A stretch of 64,000 bases of DNA, from the NCBI GenBank assembly GCA_025526935.1, contig JAHLKD010000024.1:460830-524829 (forward strand). The letters are read 5' to 3'. Source of the stretch: Cladochytrium replicatum (lineage: Eukaryota; Chytridiomycota; Chytridiomycetes; Cladochytriales; Cladochytriaceae). This document shows, piece after piece, positions 52,754 to 64,000 of this stretch. Both the position numbers and the translations under genes were made by a program. How positions within the stretch are numbered: position 1 is the first letter of the stretch; every line of letters starts with the position of its first letter. Under the pieces are notes generated by a model. The model was not told the DNA's origin. It made no database searches and was given only the letters and a program-made list of their open reading frames with translations.

Positions 52754-55599
52754 ATGGATTCTCGCTCTTCCCAACAACAACCGAAACCAACGGCGTTCAT
52801 GACCCGCAAAGCTCAGGATGACAATCTCTTTGTCTTTGACGGAGAGAATTATCATACCTGGCGACTCCGCATGGTGGCCTATCTCGAGGGCAAGGAGCGC
52901 TCTGGACAGTTGTCGACAAGGGGACCAAATCCTGACCCACGACTGCGAACTGGTTTTTTGACGAGACTAGCAATGCTGGCAAGGCCGAAATTCGCCGCCC
53001 ATGAAGAAAGTGTTCTGGATGATCGCAAGGCCCGATCCAAGATCATCGGGAAGCTCAGCAACGTCGTACTTTCGCTTGTCACCAGCGCGAACACCGCAAA
53101 GGCGATGCTCGTAGCCCTCGATCAGATGTACCAGCGCCAGGCCAACGTCAACAGGATCACACTCCGACGCGAGCTAATGGGGGAAAAAGATGAGTACCGG
53201 GTCTGATCTTAAGACCCACATCTCGGAAACTTGCCATGATTGTCCAGAGACTGACCGCTATTGGTGATTCATTTCCCCAGACCAGCACATCATCTACCTG
53301 CTCAGCTCCTCCCTCCGGAATCGATACTGTGATTGCCACAATTGACGTTGAGGATGACACCCGCCGAGAGGACTACCAATATGTTGTCGGGACTCTCTCG
53401 ACGACGAAAGTAAAACGACGAAGTCGCGAAAACGAGGAAGGTAACAGTCGAGATCAAGCTTATCAGACCTCCGGCGGCAACCAACGACTTTGCTGGAACT
53501 GTAGCCAGCCAGGCCACTTCGCTGCCAACTGTCCTAACCAGACCTCGAGTTTGGGTGGTTCAAATCAAGGCTCTGGAAACGGACAAGGGGTAGCGGAGGT
53601 CGAGGAGGTCGAGGTGGCGGACGAGGGTACTGGAAGAGGCGGTCGAGGTCGAGGGAGCGGGGGGTAGTAGGGACGCGGTCGAGGAAATGGAGGATCCAAC
53701 CGCGGTGGCGGAAAGAAGCGGTGGGCACGCAAACGAAGTAACGCTACCTGCGATTGCGTTCATGGCTTCGGAGAGATTTCTCTGATCGATCTTCTAAGTG
53801 GTTTCTTCGGACACTGGGGCTCGCACCACCTGTGGGCAACGATCAAAGGGGCGTTCATCGAGTTGCGGAAGAATTACTCCGATTGAGATCGACACCGCAA
53901 ATGCTGGATCAGGACTCAAGGTTGTCGGGATCGGAAGAGTTCGATTGCTGGTATCAGTTGGAGGGCGGGAGAGGGAGGTGATCCTTAGTGAAGTGTACTT
54001 CGCTCCGAACCTGTCTGACAACTTGGTATCATGGAATCGACTCATAGAACACCGTCTCAAGCTCTACGGTGCTGGCAAGAAGACCAGATCGGTCGCAACA
54101 ATGAGATAGTCATGGAGTTCACACAAGATAGACTTGCAACTTGTTGCACTTGATCTGTCCCGATCGATCGCCAGGGTGGCACGACGTAACGACGCAAACA
54201 GCTGATCTCATCACTTGGGCATAGAAGGTTTCGGACACGCTGGATTCAATCGGATCGAGGAGGCCCAGAAGCTAGTTGAAGGAATGGAGATCGATGGAAC
54301 TGAGAGGTTGGACCCTTGTCGACCTGTGTGAAAGCTAAGTTGACCAGAACTAGCTTTCCACGGATCAAGGACATTGACGTTAATTCCCATAGCACCCTCT
54401 ACTCGATCTCCAAGGACCAATAAAGCCGCCCACCTACGGAGGTGCAATCTATGCCGCGGTCGCAGCACACAGGAACTCTGGAGTCCTGGTTGTACGCCCC
54501 CTGAAAACCAAGGATCTGGCATTCGAGTTCAGTCAAGATGCCGTGCGAGAGATAGGACTCCTTACTGGCAAGGAGGTCCAAGTAGTTGCACCGACAACGC
54601 AAAAGAGTTGATTTCACAAAAGTACGAGGCATGGGCACGGAAGCGCGGCATTCAACATCACACTACCATGCCGTACACCCGATGCAGAATGGACCTGTTG
54701 AGCGAGCAAATCGGACCCTCCAAAATCTTACACGAGCTATGTTAAATGAGGCAGGGGCAAACAGCAAGCTATGGGGCGAGGCGATGGTAACAGCATGTTA
54801 CCTAAACAACCGGCTCCCGCGCAAGATCGGCAAGACGAGTATTTACGCCATTGGAGGCCGCGACAGGCAGAAAACCAAACGTCAGCAAACTGCGGACCTG
54901 GGGATGCGTGGCATACGTGCACGATCCCCTCCCATCGGGCAAGCTAGCGGATCGAGCGATCCCAGGAATCTTCGTTGGATACGAAGCATTCGGATTTCGT
55001 GTCTGGGACCCGAAAAGGAAAGTAATGATGAGAAGCAAGTCGGGTGGTGTTTGATGAGAAGCATACCTGGAATGAGCGAGCCCTTACTGATGCCCTTGAA
55101 CTGGTCTCTTTCGAAAACCTCCCCCAACACAGAGATCGGCAAAACCGCTAAACACACCGACTTGGCCAGCAACAACAGCGACAGCGATGACAGCAGCTAT
55201 AGAGATAGCGACAGCGACGACAGTGACAGTGAGGGGGAGGTCGAGACCAATTCAAGGGACAAGGACACGGAATCGGAGGACGACGAAGTAGAGGTGCAAG
55301 ATCCTGGGCTATTGAAGCGGAAACCCAGCACTAGTAAGATTCCTGTGCGCCGAGGAAGCCGAGAGAAAAGGCCAGTCGAACGGTATGGCTTTGAGAAAGG
55401 TGAAACAAGTCGGATCGGCACGAGTAGCCTCAAAAAGGAAGGTGATCTTGCACACGGAACCAAGGACGTATGAGGAAGCCATGGCGAGCCTGGAGAAGGA
55501 CGACTGGACGGCTGCCATGCAAGAGGAGATCCTTGCGCATCGCGAGAACCAACGTGGCGACTTGTACCGAGGCCTGCAGGGCGAAACATCATCAAGTCA
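52754..55599 (+). pseudogene. Copia-A gag-pol, decayed, from gag start to the RT border
   Basis: It begins exactly at a gag-like ATG (MDSRSSQQQPKPTAF...LFVFDGENYHTWRLRMVAYL). It continues with a CCHC knuckle at about 53,490 (CWNCSQPGHFAANC), a remnant protease (SSDTGARTTC; YFAPNLSDNLVSW), an integrase remnant (NGPVERANRTLQNLTRAML; WGCVAYVHDPLPSGK; GIFVGYEAFGFRVWDPKRK) and the acidic linker (DEVEVQDPGLLKRKPSTSK), ending in EEAMASLEKDDWTAAM at LTR-C4. Many frameshifts and stops. No 5' LTR or leader is present. It shares its 3' part and LTR insertion point with the fragment at 38823-40104. Confidence 0.92.
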
Positions 55600-56195
55600 T
55601 GTTGAACAAAGCTGTGGTCTGGATCCTCAGGTTGTGTGTGTTGTTAATTCACGGGTTAATGTTGCTAAGAGATGAATAAAGAAGATTGCGAGTCACAAGT
55701 ACTAGCGCAAGAGAATGCTCCTTGTGTGTATCGCCACAGGCTCCTTAAATAAGTGTACTGTCGTTTTGGCTTTTCCTTCCGGAAGATCTGGATCGCAGCG
55801 ATAAGGTTTGACTCTTCTTCTCACGGGCGTAGCGAAGCATATTCATGCTAAGCTGTGCGTGAGATCTAGCTCTCCTCAACAGGATGTTCTCACACATGAT
55901 TCCCACAAACGCGTTAATCATATGTAAACCTTTGCTGTGATCTGATCCGGGCTTCACTTTACAAGTGGATGATAGAAAAGTAATGACAGTTTACTATACC
56001 TATGGCCGCAATAAATATAACCCATGAAGAAATAACCGGAGGTATCCAAACTCGTATAGATCATCATCTATATGCTTTAGTTCAATAGTTAGAAATGTTG
56101 CTCGGTGAAGAGTGACATTTCTGTATATCGGGCGTTTGTGTTTTTGTACTATCAATGACTGGATTGGCCAAGTCCATCAATCGAAATACTTAACA
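55600..56195 (-). mobile_element. LTR-C4, recombinant flanks
   Basis: 596 bp. The left flank AGTCA is the complement of the TGACT duplication of LTR-C1 and lies at the same Copia-A site. The right flank GATAT lies in Copia-B, at a point where Copia-B copy 2 (about 59,911-59,925) reads uninterrupted GAAGATATGAAAATC. The two flanks therefore belong to two different insertions. Confidence 0.92.
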
Positions 56196-57861
56196 GATAT
56201 GAAAATCATTCATGCTTTGAATCTAAATACCAAACGCATAAGCGAATATTTTCATTTACTTTTCATGAGGGAGTATTTGTTGGCTTAAACCCAACATCAC
56301 AAACTTTAAATGACCTCACCAAACACTATCCTATTCCTCAGGGTCAACATTTTGATATTTCAAAGTTACCTGATATGAATAGCGATAATGACAATACTAC
56401 AGACTCAGATTCTGATGATAGTGCTAATACCTCATCTGATGAGGAGTTGTATCCCAACAACGATTTTATCATCGATGGATATCTCACAAATGAATGTTAC
56501 TCCTATGTCCCAACATGATTCAAATGTTGATGACGAGCACGATACCACCAATGACTATAACCATTCGTTAAACATGAACGATGACACTTATGTACCACTC
56601 TCTGTACAACACGTACAAGAACAAAGTGAAGATGATTCCCAAAGTGATTTGGAAGATTTACAATGGATTGGTGAAGATGATGACAACGATTATGGATTTG
56701 TTGCACACAAAGCCAAACGTCGCAAACTTAAAGGCAAACAACCTATGGTTACTCCAACAAACAGATTTCATCCCAGCGAAGACATCCTTTGTTGAGACGT
56801 AATATCCCATGTCAATGTAACTGAGAAAGCAAAATCGAGTACACCCGACGTTCCTATACCTCAAGGACACTTGAGAAGTATTCCCAAAACAGTCCAGGAA
56901 GCTATGTCGCGACCAGATGAATGGCCATACTGGCTTGCTTGCAGCCATGTGTGAAGAAAATCAACAACTTATCAATTTGGGAACATGGAACAAAGGCATC
57001 TTGCCAAAGGGGAACAACCTTCTCACTGGCAAATGGGTTTATTCATACAAACTTGATGAAGATGGCAACATCATCCGATTCAAGGCACGATGGGTAGTTA
57101 GAGGGTTCTCCCAGATACAGGGAATGGATTTCGACAAAACCTATTCTCCTGTGGCGAAAACCACTACAATTCAAATACTAGTTGCTCTTGCTGCAATGTC
57201 AAATTACACATCTATCAATTTGACTAGCATATCTCAATGCATCACTTGAGGAAGATGTTATGTTGAAATGCCTCATGGATTACAGAGACTGACGAATCTG
57301 GCAATCCATTAGTTTGTAATCTTGTCAAAAGTTATATGGTTTACATCAAGCTGCTAGAGAATGGTACAAATGCCTCTGGGCAAAATATGAAGACATGGGA
57401 TACATCCGTGATCTTTCAGATGCTTGTCATTTCTGGCAAATGAAATCATCTACTCACAGTTCCACAGTGAAAATACGTGAACACACTACTGTTCATGTAG
57501 ATGATATTCTTCATTTCTCTCCAGACCCAAATGGCTACCAAGACTTCATGGATGGCTTGAATTCCTCATTCAAGGTTGGAAGTCACTCTACAGCCAAATG
57601 GATTCTGAAAATGCAATTGATCAAAACTACTCACAGTTATTTCATAACCAATGCTCAATATGCAAAGGAAATATTGCAGAGATTGAAATTATGGGAATCC
57701 AATCTTAAACCAGCCAAAACACCTTTCTTCTCACTGCAAACATGACACAAGCTTGCCTATTTTATCCAAAAATGATGCAACTATTTTTCGCTCGGAACTC
57801 ATGAAAAATCTCGTAACTAGCTACAAAGACCAGACCTGATTTATCTTATGCTGTCAATGTC
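56196..57861 (+). pseudogene. Copia-B copy 1 (end of integrase through RT)
   Basis: It starts at the integrase C-terminal segment (ATGAAAATCATTCATGC, MKIIHALNLNTK). It passes an acidic linker and gives RT motifs NNLLTGKWVYSYKLDEDGNI, WVVRGFSQIQGMDFDKTYSP and TTVHVDDILHFSPDPNGY, ending near SYAVNV at LTR-C5. Deletions and stops (for example within FDIKGAYLNAS, near 57,225) make it inactive. Its family is related to Copia-C but clearly diverged. Confidence 0.9.
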
Positions 57862-58456
57862 TGTTGAACAAAGCTGTGGTCTGGATCCTCAAGTTGTGTG
57901 TGTTGTTAATTCACGGGTTAATGTTGCTAAGAGATGAATAAAGAAGATTGCGAGTCACAAGTACTAGCGCAAGAGAATGCTCCTTGTGTGTATCGCCACA
58001 GGCTCCTTAAATAAGTGTACTGTCGTTTTGGCTTTTCCTTCCGGAAGATCTGGATCGCAGCGATAAGGTTTGACTCTTCTTCTCACGGGCGTAGCGAAGC
58101 ATATTCATGCTAAGCTGTGCGTGAGATCTAGCTCTCCTCAACAGGATTGTTCTCACACATGATTCCCACAAACGCGTTAATCATATGTAAACCTTTGCTG
58201 TGATCTGATCCGGGCTTCACTTCTACAAGGGGTGATAGAAAAGTAATGACAGTTTACTATACCTATGGCCGCAATAAATATAACCCATGAAGAAATAACT
58301 GGAGGTATCCAAACTCGTAATAGATCATCATCATATGCTTTAGTTCAATAGTTAGAAATGTTGCTCAGTGAAGAGTGACATTCTGTATATCGGGCGTTTG
58401 TGTTTTGTACTATCAATGACTGGATTGGCCAAGTCCATCAATCGAAATACTTAACA
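57862..58456 (-). mobile_element. LTR-C5, recombinant flanks
   Basis: 595 bp. The left flank ATGTC lies in the Copia-B RNase H/RT border and the right flank ACAAA in the Copia-B region before integrase. No target duplication, and the Copia-B segments on the two sides are in the wrong order for one element. Confidence 0.92.
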
Positions 58457-61162
58457 ACAAACATGCCCAAGAGCAGCAGACAACCACGTCTGGTGTAAGG
58501 TTTGACACAGTGAAGGACAACAATGTTTCCCAAAAGATTCTAACAACAAAACTAGAAATTACGGGGGTGAAGTTTTAGACGGAGCTTTCATGCAACATTA
58601 AGTCTATACTCCCAAACAATGGCTGATAATGGAGAGTAAACAACGTTTCAGCTGTGACCATCAACAAATTAGCTAGATTACACCGGCAATTTGGTCACAT
58701 ACATTTGCGGAAAATCCTGCAAACTTTACATTCTCTGGGAAAGAAACTGCCCAAAGTCAGGAGTGATGCACTGATTTGTTAACTCGTCTATTAACAGAAC
58801 TGCATAATTTGCAATCAGACTAAGGCTGTACAAACTCCAATTTACTCAACGCTAAGTCCAGCACTGAGGAATTATATCGCCTACATACTGATGCAGTACC
58901 AATTGTCAGAAATGGCAAAATAATAGGTCACTGGCAGATTATTGTAGATGAATACAGTTCTCACATCACAATCTACTTCTTGCAACGAAAGAGCGAAGCC
59001 TCTGATAGTATGCTAAGACACATTGCAGATGTTGAAAATAGATTTCTGCCACTTCACGTCTATGAAGTGAGATCCGATTCTGGAGAACTATTGTCAAACC
59101 ATTCTTGACTTGGTGCAGTAACAAGGTACCACGCATACATGCGCATCCTTCACCTGCATCAGTCAAAGAGCTAAATGGTCTTGCTGAACGGAATGTCCGT
59201 TCAAGGAAAGAGATGTACAAGTCTATGCTGAAACAGCTGTGTTGAGTGTTGTTTCGTTCATAAAAGTTTTCCTTCTTTGTTTTTACTTTCAAAAGAAAAG
59301 TTCAGCTGAGGATAACAACAGCATTATTGTTGATCCTCGGACTTGCGACATGATGTTGAATGGCTTGTGGTTTAACCCACGACACTAGCTTTGTTGTTAT
59401 CCAAAATTTTCATTCCTGTTTCTATTTCGGCTTCATGTTCTTCGACGAAAACTTCAAAAGCCAGCGTTCCAGAAATTCCGGATCACCAGCAAACTTGAAG
59501 GGGACTTACCAAAGGAGGAAGGAGAGCGCCGCTGCTGACGTGGCAAGGACAAATTAAGGGAGGCTTTGTTGGGAATGGGAGAACCTATAAAAGGTGTGAG
59601 TCTTAAGCTTCCAATACATTGAACAAGTACCTCTTATCTGATCTTACCTGCCTACGACGAAATTCTACAAGCTGGTCTTCCACATACTTTACAGTTCATC
59701 AAATTTGCCATCCTTTATGCTGCGACTGTGGAAAATTGTGTTTACCATTCTAGAACTAAGAATGTACCACATACTGTTACTTTGACAAGCTGATTGATCC
59801 GGCAATCATTCACACCTTTGGTACCCTGGTTAGTCTCGGATTTCTCCAGAACAAAGGTCTAGTCGCAAAGTATCAGAGAAGTCAGAGCTAGGACTATTCT
59901 GGGTTATAAGGGTGAAGATATGAAAATCATTCATGCTTTGAATCTTAATACCAAATGCATAATCGAATATTTCATTTTACTTTTCATGAGGGAGTATGTT
60001 GGCTTAAACCCAACATCACAAACTTTAAATGACCTCACCAAACACTATCCTATTCCTCAGGGTCAACATTTTGATATTTCAAATTTACCTGATATGAATA
60101 GCGATAATGACAATACTACAGACTCAGATTCTGATCATAGCGCTAACACCTCATCTGATGAGGAGTTGGATCCCAACCAACGATTTTATCATCGAATGGA
60201 TATCTCACAAGTGCATGTTACTCCTATGTCCCAACATGATTCAAATGTTGATGACGAGCACGATACCACCAACGACTATAACCATTCGTTAAACATGAAC
60301 GATGACACTTATGTACCACTTTCTGTACAACACGTACAAGAACAAAATGAAGATGATTCCCAAAGTGATTTGGAAGATTTACAATGGATTGGTGAAGATG
60401 ATGACAACAATTATGGATTTGTTGCACACAAAGCCAAACGTCGCAAACTTAAGGCAAACAACCTATGGTTACTCCAACAAACAGATTTCATCCCAGCGAA
60501 GACATCCTTTGTGAGACGTAATATCCCCAATGTCAATGTAATAAATGAGAAAGCAAAATCGAGTACACCCGACGTTCCTATACCTCAAGGACATTGAGAA
60601 GTATTCCCAAAACAGTCCAGGAAGCTATGTCGCGACCAGATGAATGGCCATATGGCTTGCAGCCATGTGTGAAGAAAATCAACAACTTATCAATTTGGGA
60701 ACATGGAACAAAGGCATCTTGCCAAATGGGAACAACCTTCTCACTGGCAAATGGTTATTCATACAAACTTGATGAAGATGGCAACATCATCCGATTCAAG
60801 GCACGATGGGTAGTTAGAGGGTTCTCCCAGATACAGGGAATGGATTTCGACAAAACCTATTCTCCTGTGGCGAAAACCACTACAATTCGATTATAGTTGC
60901 TCTTGCTGCAATTGTCAAATTACACATCTATCAATTTGACATTACAGGAGCATATCTCAATGCATCACTTGAGGAAGATGTTTATGTTGAAATGCCTCAT
61001 GGATTTACAGAGACTGACGAATCTGGCAATCCATTAGTTTGTAATCTGTCAAAAGCTTATATGGTTTACATCAAGCTGCTAGAGAATGGTACAAATGCCT
61101 CTGGGCAAAATATGAAGACATGGGATACATCCGTGATCTTTCAGATGCTTGTCATTTCTGGC
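58457..61162 (+). pseudogene. Copia-B copy 2 (GAG-pre-integrase through RT), interrupted by solo LTR-E
   Basis: GAG-pre-integrase finger (LHRQFGHIHLRKIL, CIICNQTK), integrase remnants (SVKELNGLAERN as the Glu motif; IHTFGTLVSLG), an acidic linker shared with copy 1, then RT (WVVRGFSQIQGMDFDKTYSP; ITGAYLNASLEEDVYVEMPH) ending at DACHFWH. Many stops. Over 59,925-60,900 it is nearly identical to copy 1. At about 61,163 it changes abruptly into Copia-C. Confidence 0.9.
59240..59669. mobile_element. Solo LTR-E with target duplication AGCTG
   Basis: 430 bp, starting TGTTGAGTGTTG and ending GAAATTCTACA. AGCTG occurs at 59235-59239 and 59670-59674. It contains CCTATAAAAGG, a strong TATA box. It interrupts the integrase of Copia-B copy 2. 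No other copy in the window. Confidence 0.94.
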
Positions 61163-63088
61163 ATATGCAGCAAGAAACGAAAACGTCAAGCAAGTGCAAA
61201 TTTGTCGAACGCCAAAGGAAACAAAATTCCTTGTTTACCCGGTCCGTTCCTAATATCGATTGGACCCTGAAGGCCGATTCCTCATATCCAACACAACCAA
61301 TTGCGAATGGAAATATACGGACTGCACCAAAGACTCTTCGTGAGGCTTTATCACGATCCGATGAGGCTCCATTCTGGTTAGCGGCGATGCGATGAAGGAG
61401 GAAGTTACACAACTAGTCGGCAACAATACTTGGGCCGAAACGTTTTACCTGATGGACGGAATTTATTATCGGGCAAATGGGTTTTCACATATAAGCTTGA
61501 CGAACATGGCAATATTACTCGATTCAAAGCACGTTGGGTCGTACGAGGATTTTCACAGATTGAAGGATTGGATTCGATGCGATGAAACCTATTCTCCAGT
61601 TACGAAAACGTCCACGATCGTTTTCTGATGCATTAGCAGCATTAGTCGGCATGATCATATTCCAGTTTGATATCAAGGGGGGCATATCTCAATGCGATAC
61701 TGGAAGAAGAGAACTACGTCGAACTCCCTCATGGTTTCGGACGAGTAGATTTCCAGAATCGACCCATCGTCTGCAGACTTATCAAAAGTCTGTACGGTCT
61801 ACACCAGGCAGCTCGAGAATGGTACAAACTCTTTGGAAACAATATCTCAGTGGTGGTTCGTGCGGAATATTGCAGATCTGTCATTTCTGGCGATACAATC
61901 CAACAAATAATACCCGCGAACACACTACCGTTCATGTCGATGATATACTACATTTTTCCACAGATCCAAACGCATATCATCGGTTTCAGACCGATTTGGA
62001 AACTTCGTTCACAGTAGGCAGTACTTCGAAGGCGAAATGGATTCTGAAAATGGAGTTATTGCAGACAACGGAAGGATATTTCCTTAGCAATGCATGTACG
62101 TAAAGACGTAAAGAGATTCTCGAAAGAAGCGAATTATGTCATGGGTACCAACATAAACACCACCAAAACACCGATGTCAAAATCATGTATCTTTGATGAG
62201 ACCACACCAACACTGTCCGATGCCGAGGCAACACAATTCGATCAATGTTAATGAAGATATCGTACGTGGCGACTAAGACACGACCGGATATTTCATACGC
62301 AGTCAATATTTTGGCACAACATCAGATTGATCCTCGACAGTCAGAATCAAAGGCTCTATCGATTACAAACGATATTTACTCGGTACTTGGGATTACGGTT
62401 TACACTATACACGGACTGGTATCACGTCTCCGATGCTAAGACCCGACGGTCTCTACATGTTTGATTCGGCTAACAACCCACAAGGTTATGCCGATGCAGA
62501 CTGGGCGGGCGATGCAGATAGATACTCACGAACCGGTTACGTGGTAATGTTCGCTAATGCGGCAATCAGTTGGCAGTCGATTCGACAACCAGACTATTGC
62601 AGCCTCGTCGTCGGAAGCCGAACTGTATGCGCTGAACGAACTATCGCGTGAGATGAAGTGGATGAAAAATCTTATGACGGGTATTGGAATTACGTCGTTC
62701 AATCCGCTCCGTTTATGGCAAGACAATCAATCCACCGAGTCTATCGCAAACAGTCTGTTCAACAACAAACGGACCAAACACATGGACGTTCGCGAGAGAT
62801 TTGTGAATCTCCAAGTTGAACAGAAACATCAGGAGTTACCCATATGGATACTTCTGATATGAATCGGGACATCTTAACTAAACCTCTTGGAAGTAACTTA
62901 TACCTTAAACACAGGGGCTCGTTGGTGCTAGTCAGTCAGTCTTCACTTAATATACTATCTTGAACGACCGGCTGGCGATGTCCATACAACTCACCTTTAT
63001 TTCAATAGAATATCAACTTCAGCATTTACAGAAAGTTATGATCGATTGAGTGATACTCTCGGTGTACTATCTAATGACTGAGGGGGTG
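61163..63088 (+). pseudogene. Copia-C copy 2, pol fragment (linker to RNase H)
   Basis: Matches the full-length Copia-C pol from KRKRQASANLSNAK through RT (HTTVHVDDILHFSTDPNAYH) and RNase H (YADADWAGDADRYSRTGYVV; RTKHMDVRERFVNLQ) to the purine tract GAGGGGGTG before LTR-C6. Numerous small indels, for example in the RT fingers (61,395-61,620) and in the AAISWQSIR region. It joins Copia-B at its left end through a shared GCA. Confidence 0.93.
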
Positions 63089-63557
63089 TGTAAGTATTTC
63101 GATTGATGGATTGGCCAATCCAGTCATTGATAGTACAAAAAACACAAACGCCCGATATACAGAAATGTCACTCTTCACTGAGCAACATTTCTAACTATTG
63201 AACTAAAGCATATAGATGATGATCGATTACGAGTTTGGATACCTCCGGTTATTTCTTCATGGGTTAATTTATTGCAGCCATAGGTATAGTAAACTGTCAT
63301 TACTTTCTATCATCCACTTGTAGAAGTGAAGCCCGGATCAGATCACAGCAAAGGTTTAATGATTAACGCGTTCGTGGGAATCATGTGTGAGAACAATCCT
63401 GTTGAGGAGAGCTAATCTCACGCACAGCTTAGCATGATTATGCTTCGCTACGCCGGTGTGAAGAAGAGTCAAACCTTATCGCTTCAATCCAGATCTTACG
63501 GAAGGAAAAGCCAAAACGACAGTACACTTATTTAAGGAGCCTGTGGCGATACACACA
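63089..63557 (+). mobile_element. LTR-C6, truncated 3' LTR of Copia-C copy 2
   Basis: Starts TGTAAGTATTTCGATTG (one T lost against the other copies) and stops at GTGGCGATACACACAA, about 130 bp short of the LTR end. It is directly followed by an LTR-C in inverse orientation. Confidence 0.9.
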
Positions 63558-64000
63558 AAAGCTGTGGTCTGGATCCTCAGGTTGTGTGTGTTGCTATCAC
63601 GGGTTAATGTTTCTAAGAGATGAATAAAGAAGATGCGAGTCACAGTATAGCACAAGAGAATGCTCCTTGTGTGTATCGCCACAGGCTCCTTAAATAGTGT
63701 ACTGTCGTTTTGGCTTTTCCTTCCGGAAGATCTGGATTGAAGCGATAAGGTTTGACTCTTCTTCTCACAGGCGTAGCGAAGCTCATCATGCTAAGTGTGC
63801 GTGAGATCTAGCTCTCCTCAACAGGATTGTTCTCACACATGATTCCACGAAAACGCGTTAATCATATGTAAACCTTTGCTGTGATCTGATCCGGGCTTCA
63901 TTCTACAAGTGGATGATAGAAAAGTAATGACGTTTACTATACCTATGGCTGCAATAAATTAACCCATGAAGAAATAACCGGAGGTATCCAACCTCGTAAT
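63558..64000 (-). mobile_element. LTR-C7, inverted, runs off the window
   Basis: Reads AAAGCTGTGGTCTGGATCC onward like LTR-C2 to C5 but lacks the first eight or so bases. It forms a head-to-head inverted pair with LTR-C6. Scattered single-base losses. What follows it is outside the window. Confidence 0.9.

Overview
This looks like a fungal nuclear contig, most likely a basidiomycete (probably Agaricomycotina). Genes are cut by many 45-70 nt GT-AG introns. The gene set is fungal: TALE homeodomain factor, DMC1, Tof1/Timeless, Sly41-like transporter, cystathionine beta-synthase. Species cannot be fixed from sequence alone.

Positions 1-23,250 are ordinary single-copy gene space: the N-terminal part of a Timeless/Tof1 replication-fork protein (runs off the left edge), a homeodomain regulator, DMC1, a decayed coiled-coil gene, a 232-bp tandem duplication, a triose-phosphate-transporter-family protein, a small four-exon gene, a glutathione S-transferase, a nine-exon cystathionine beta-synthase head-to-head with a 75-codon membrane-protein gene, a PB1-ZZ-ZZ-UBA autophagy-receptor-like protein, a two-TM protein and histone H4. 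For the fully spliced models the summed exon lengths are multiples of three and the proteins have family-typical sizes.

Positions 23,250-38,820 are a non-LTR retrotransposon zone. A tRNA-Phe gene is followed by a tRNA-derived SINE that shares a 26-bp block with the 3' UTR of the adjacent 5-kb LINE (LINE-A). Then come a LINE-B tail, a longer internally deleted LINE-B, a tRNA-Ser gene abutting a truncated LINE-A tail, and a second decayed LINE-A carrying two solo LTRs with perfect 5-bp target duplications. Elements are stacked head-to-tail with poly(A) or (CT)n at the joints.

Positions 38,823-64,000 are a nest of Copia elements (three families, here A, B, C) and a hAT DNA transposon. A 6.56-kb Copia-C element with two 599-bp LTRs that read as identical, and long open gag and pol frames, lies inside the hAT. 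Seven LTR-C copies occur. LTR-C1 has matching target duplications. The flanks of the full element and of two solitary LTRs do not match, which points to LTR-LTR ectopic recombination having assembled this region. Other joints (Copia-B/Copia-C, LINE-A/Copia-A) look like template-switch or microhomology fusions.

The genes do not form one pathway. The most interesting parts are the tRNA/SINE/LINE cluster, the hAT with palindromic subterminal minisatellite and an extra ORF, the +1 gag-pol arrangement of Copia-C, and the record of recombination left in target-site duplications.
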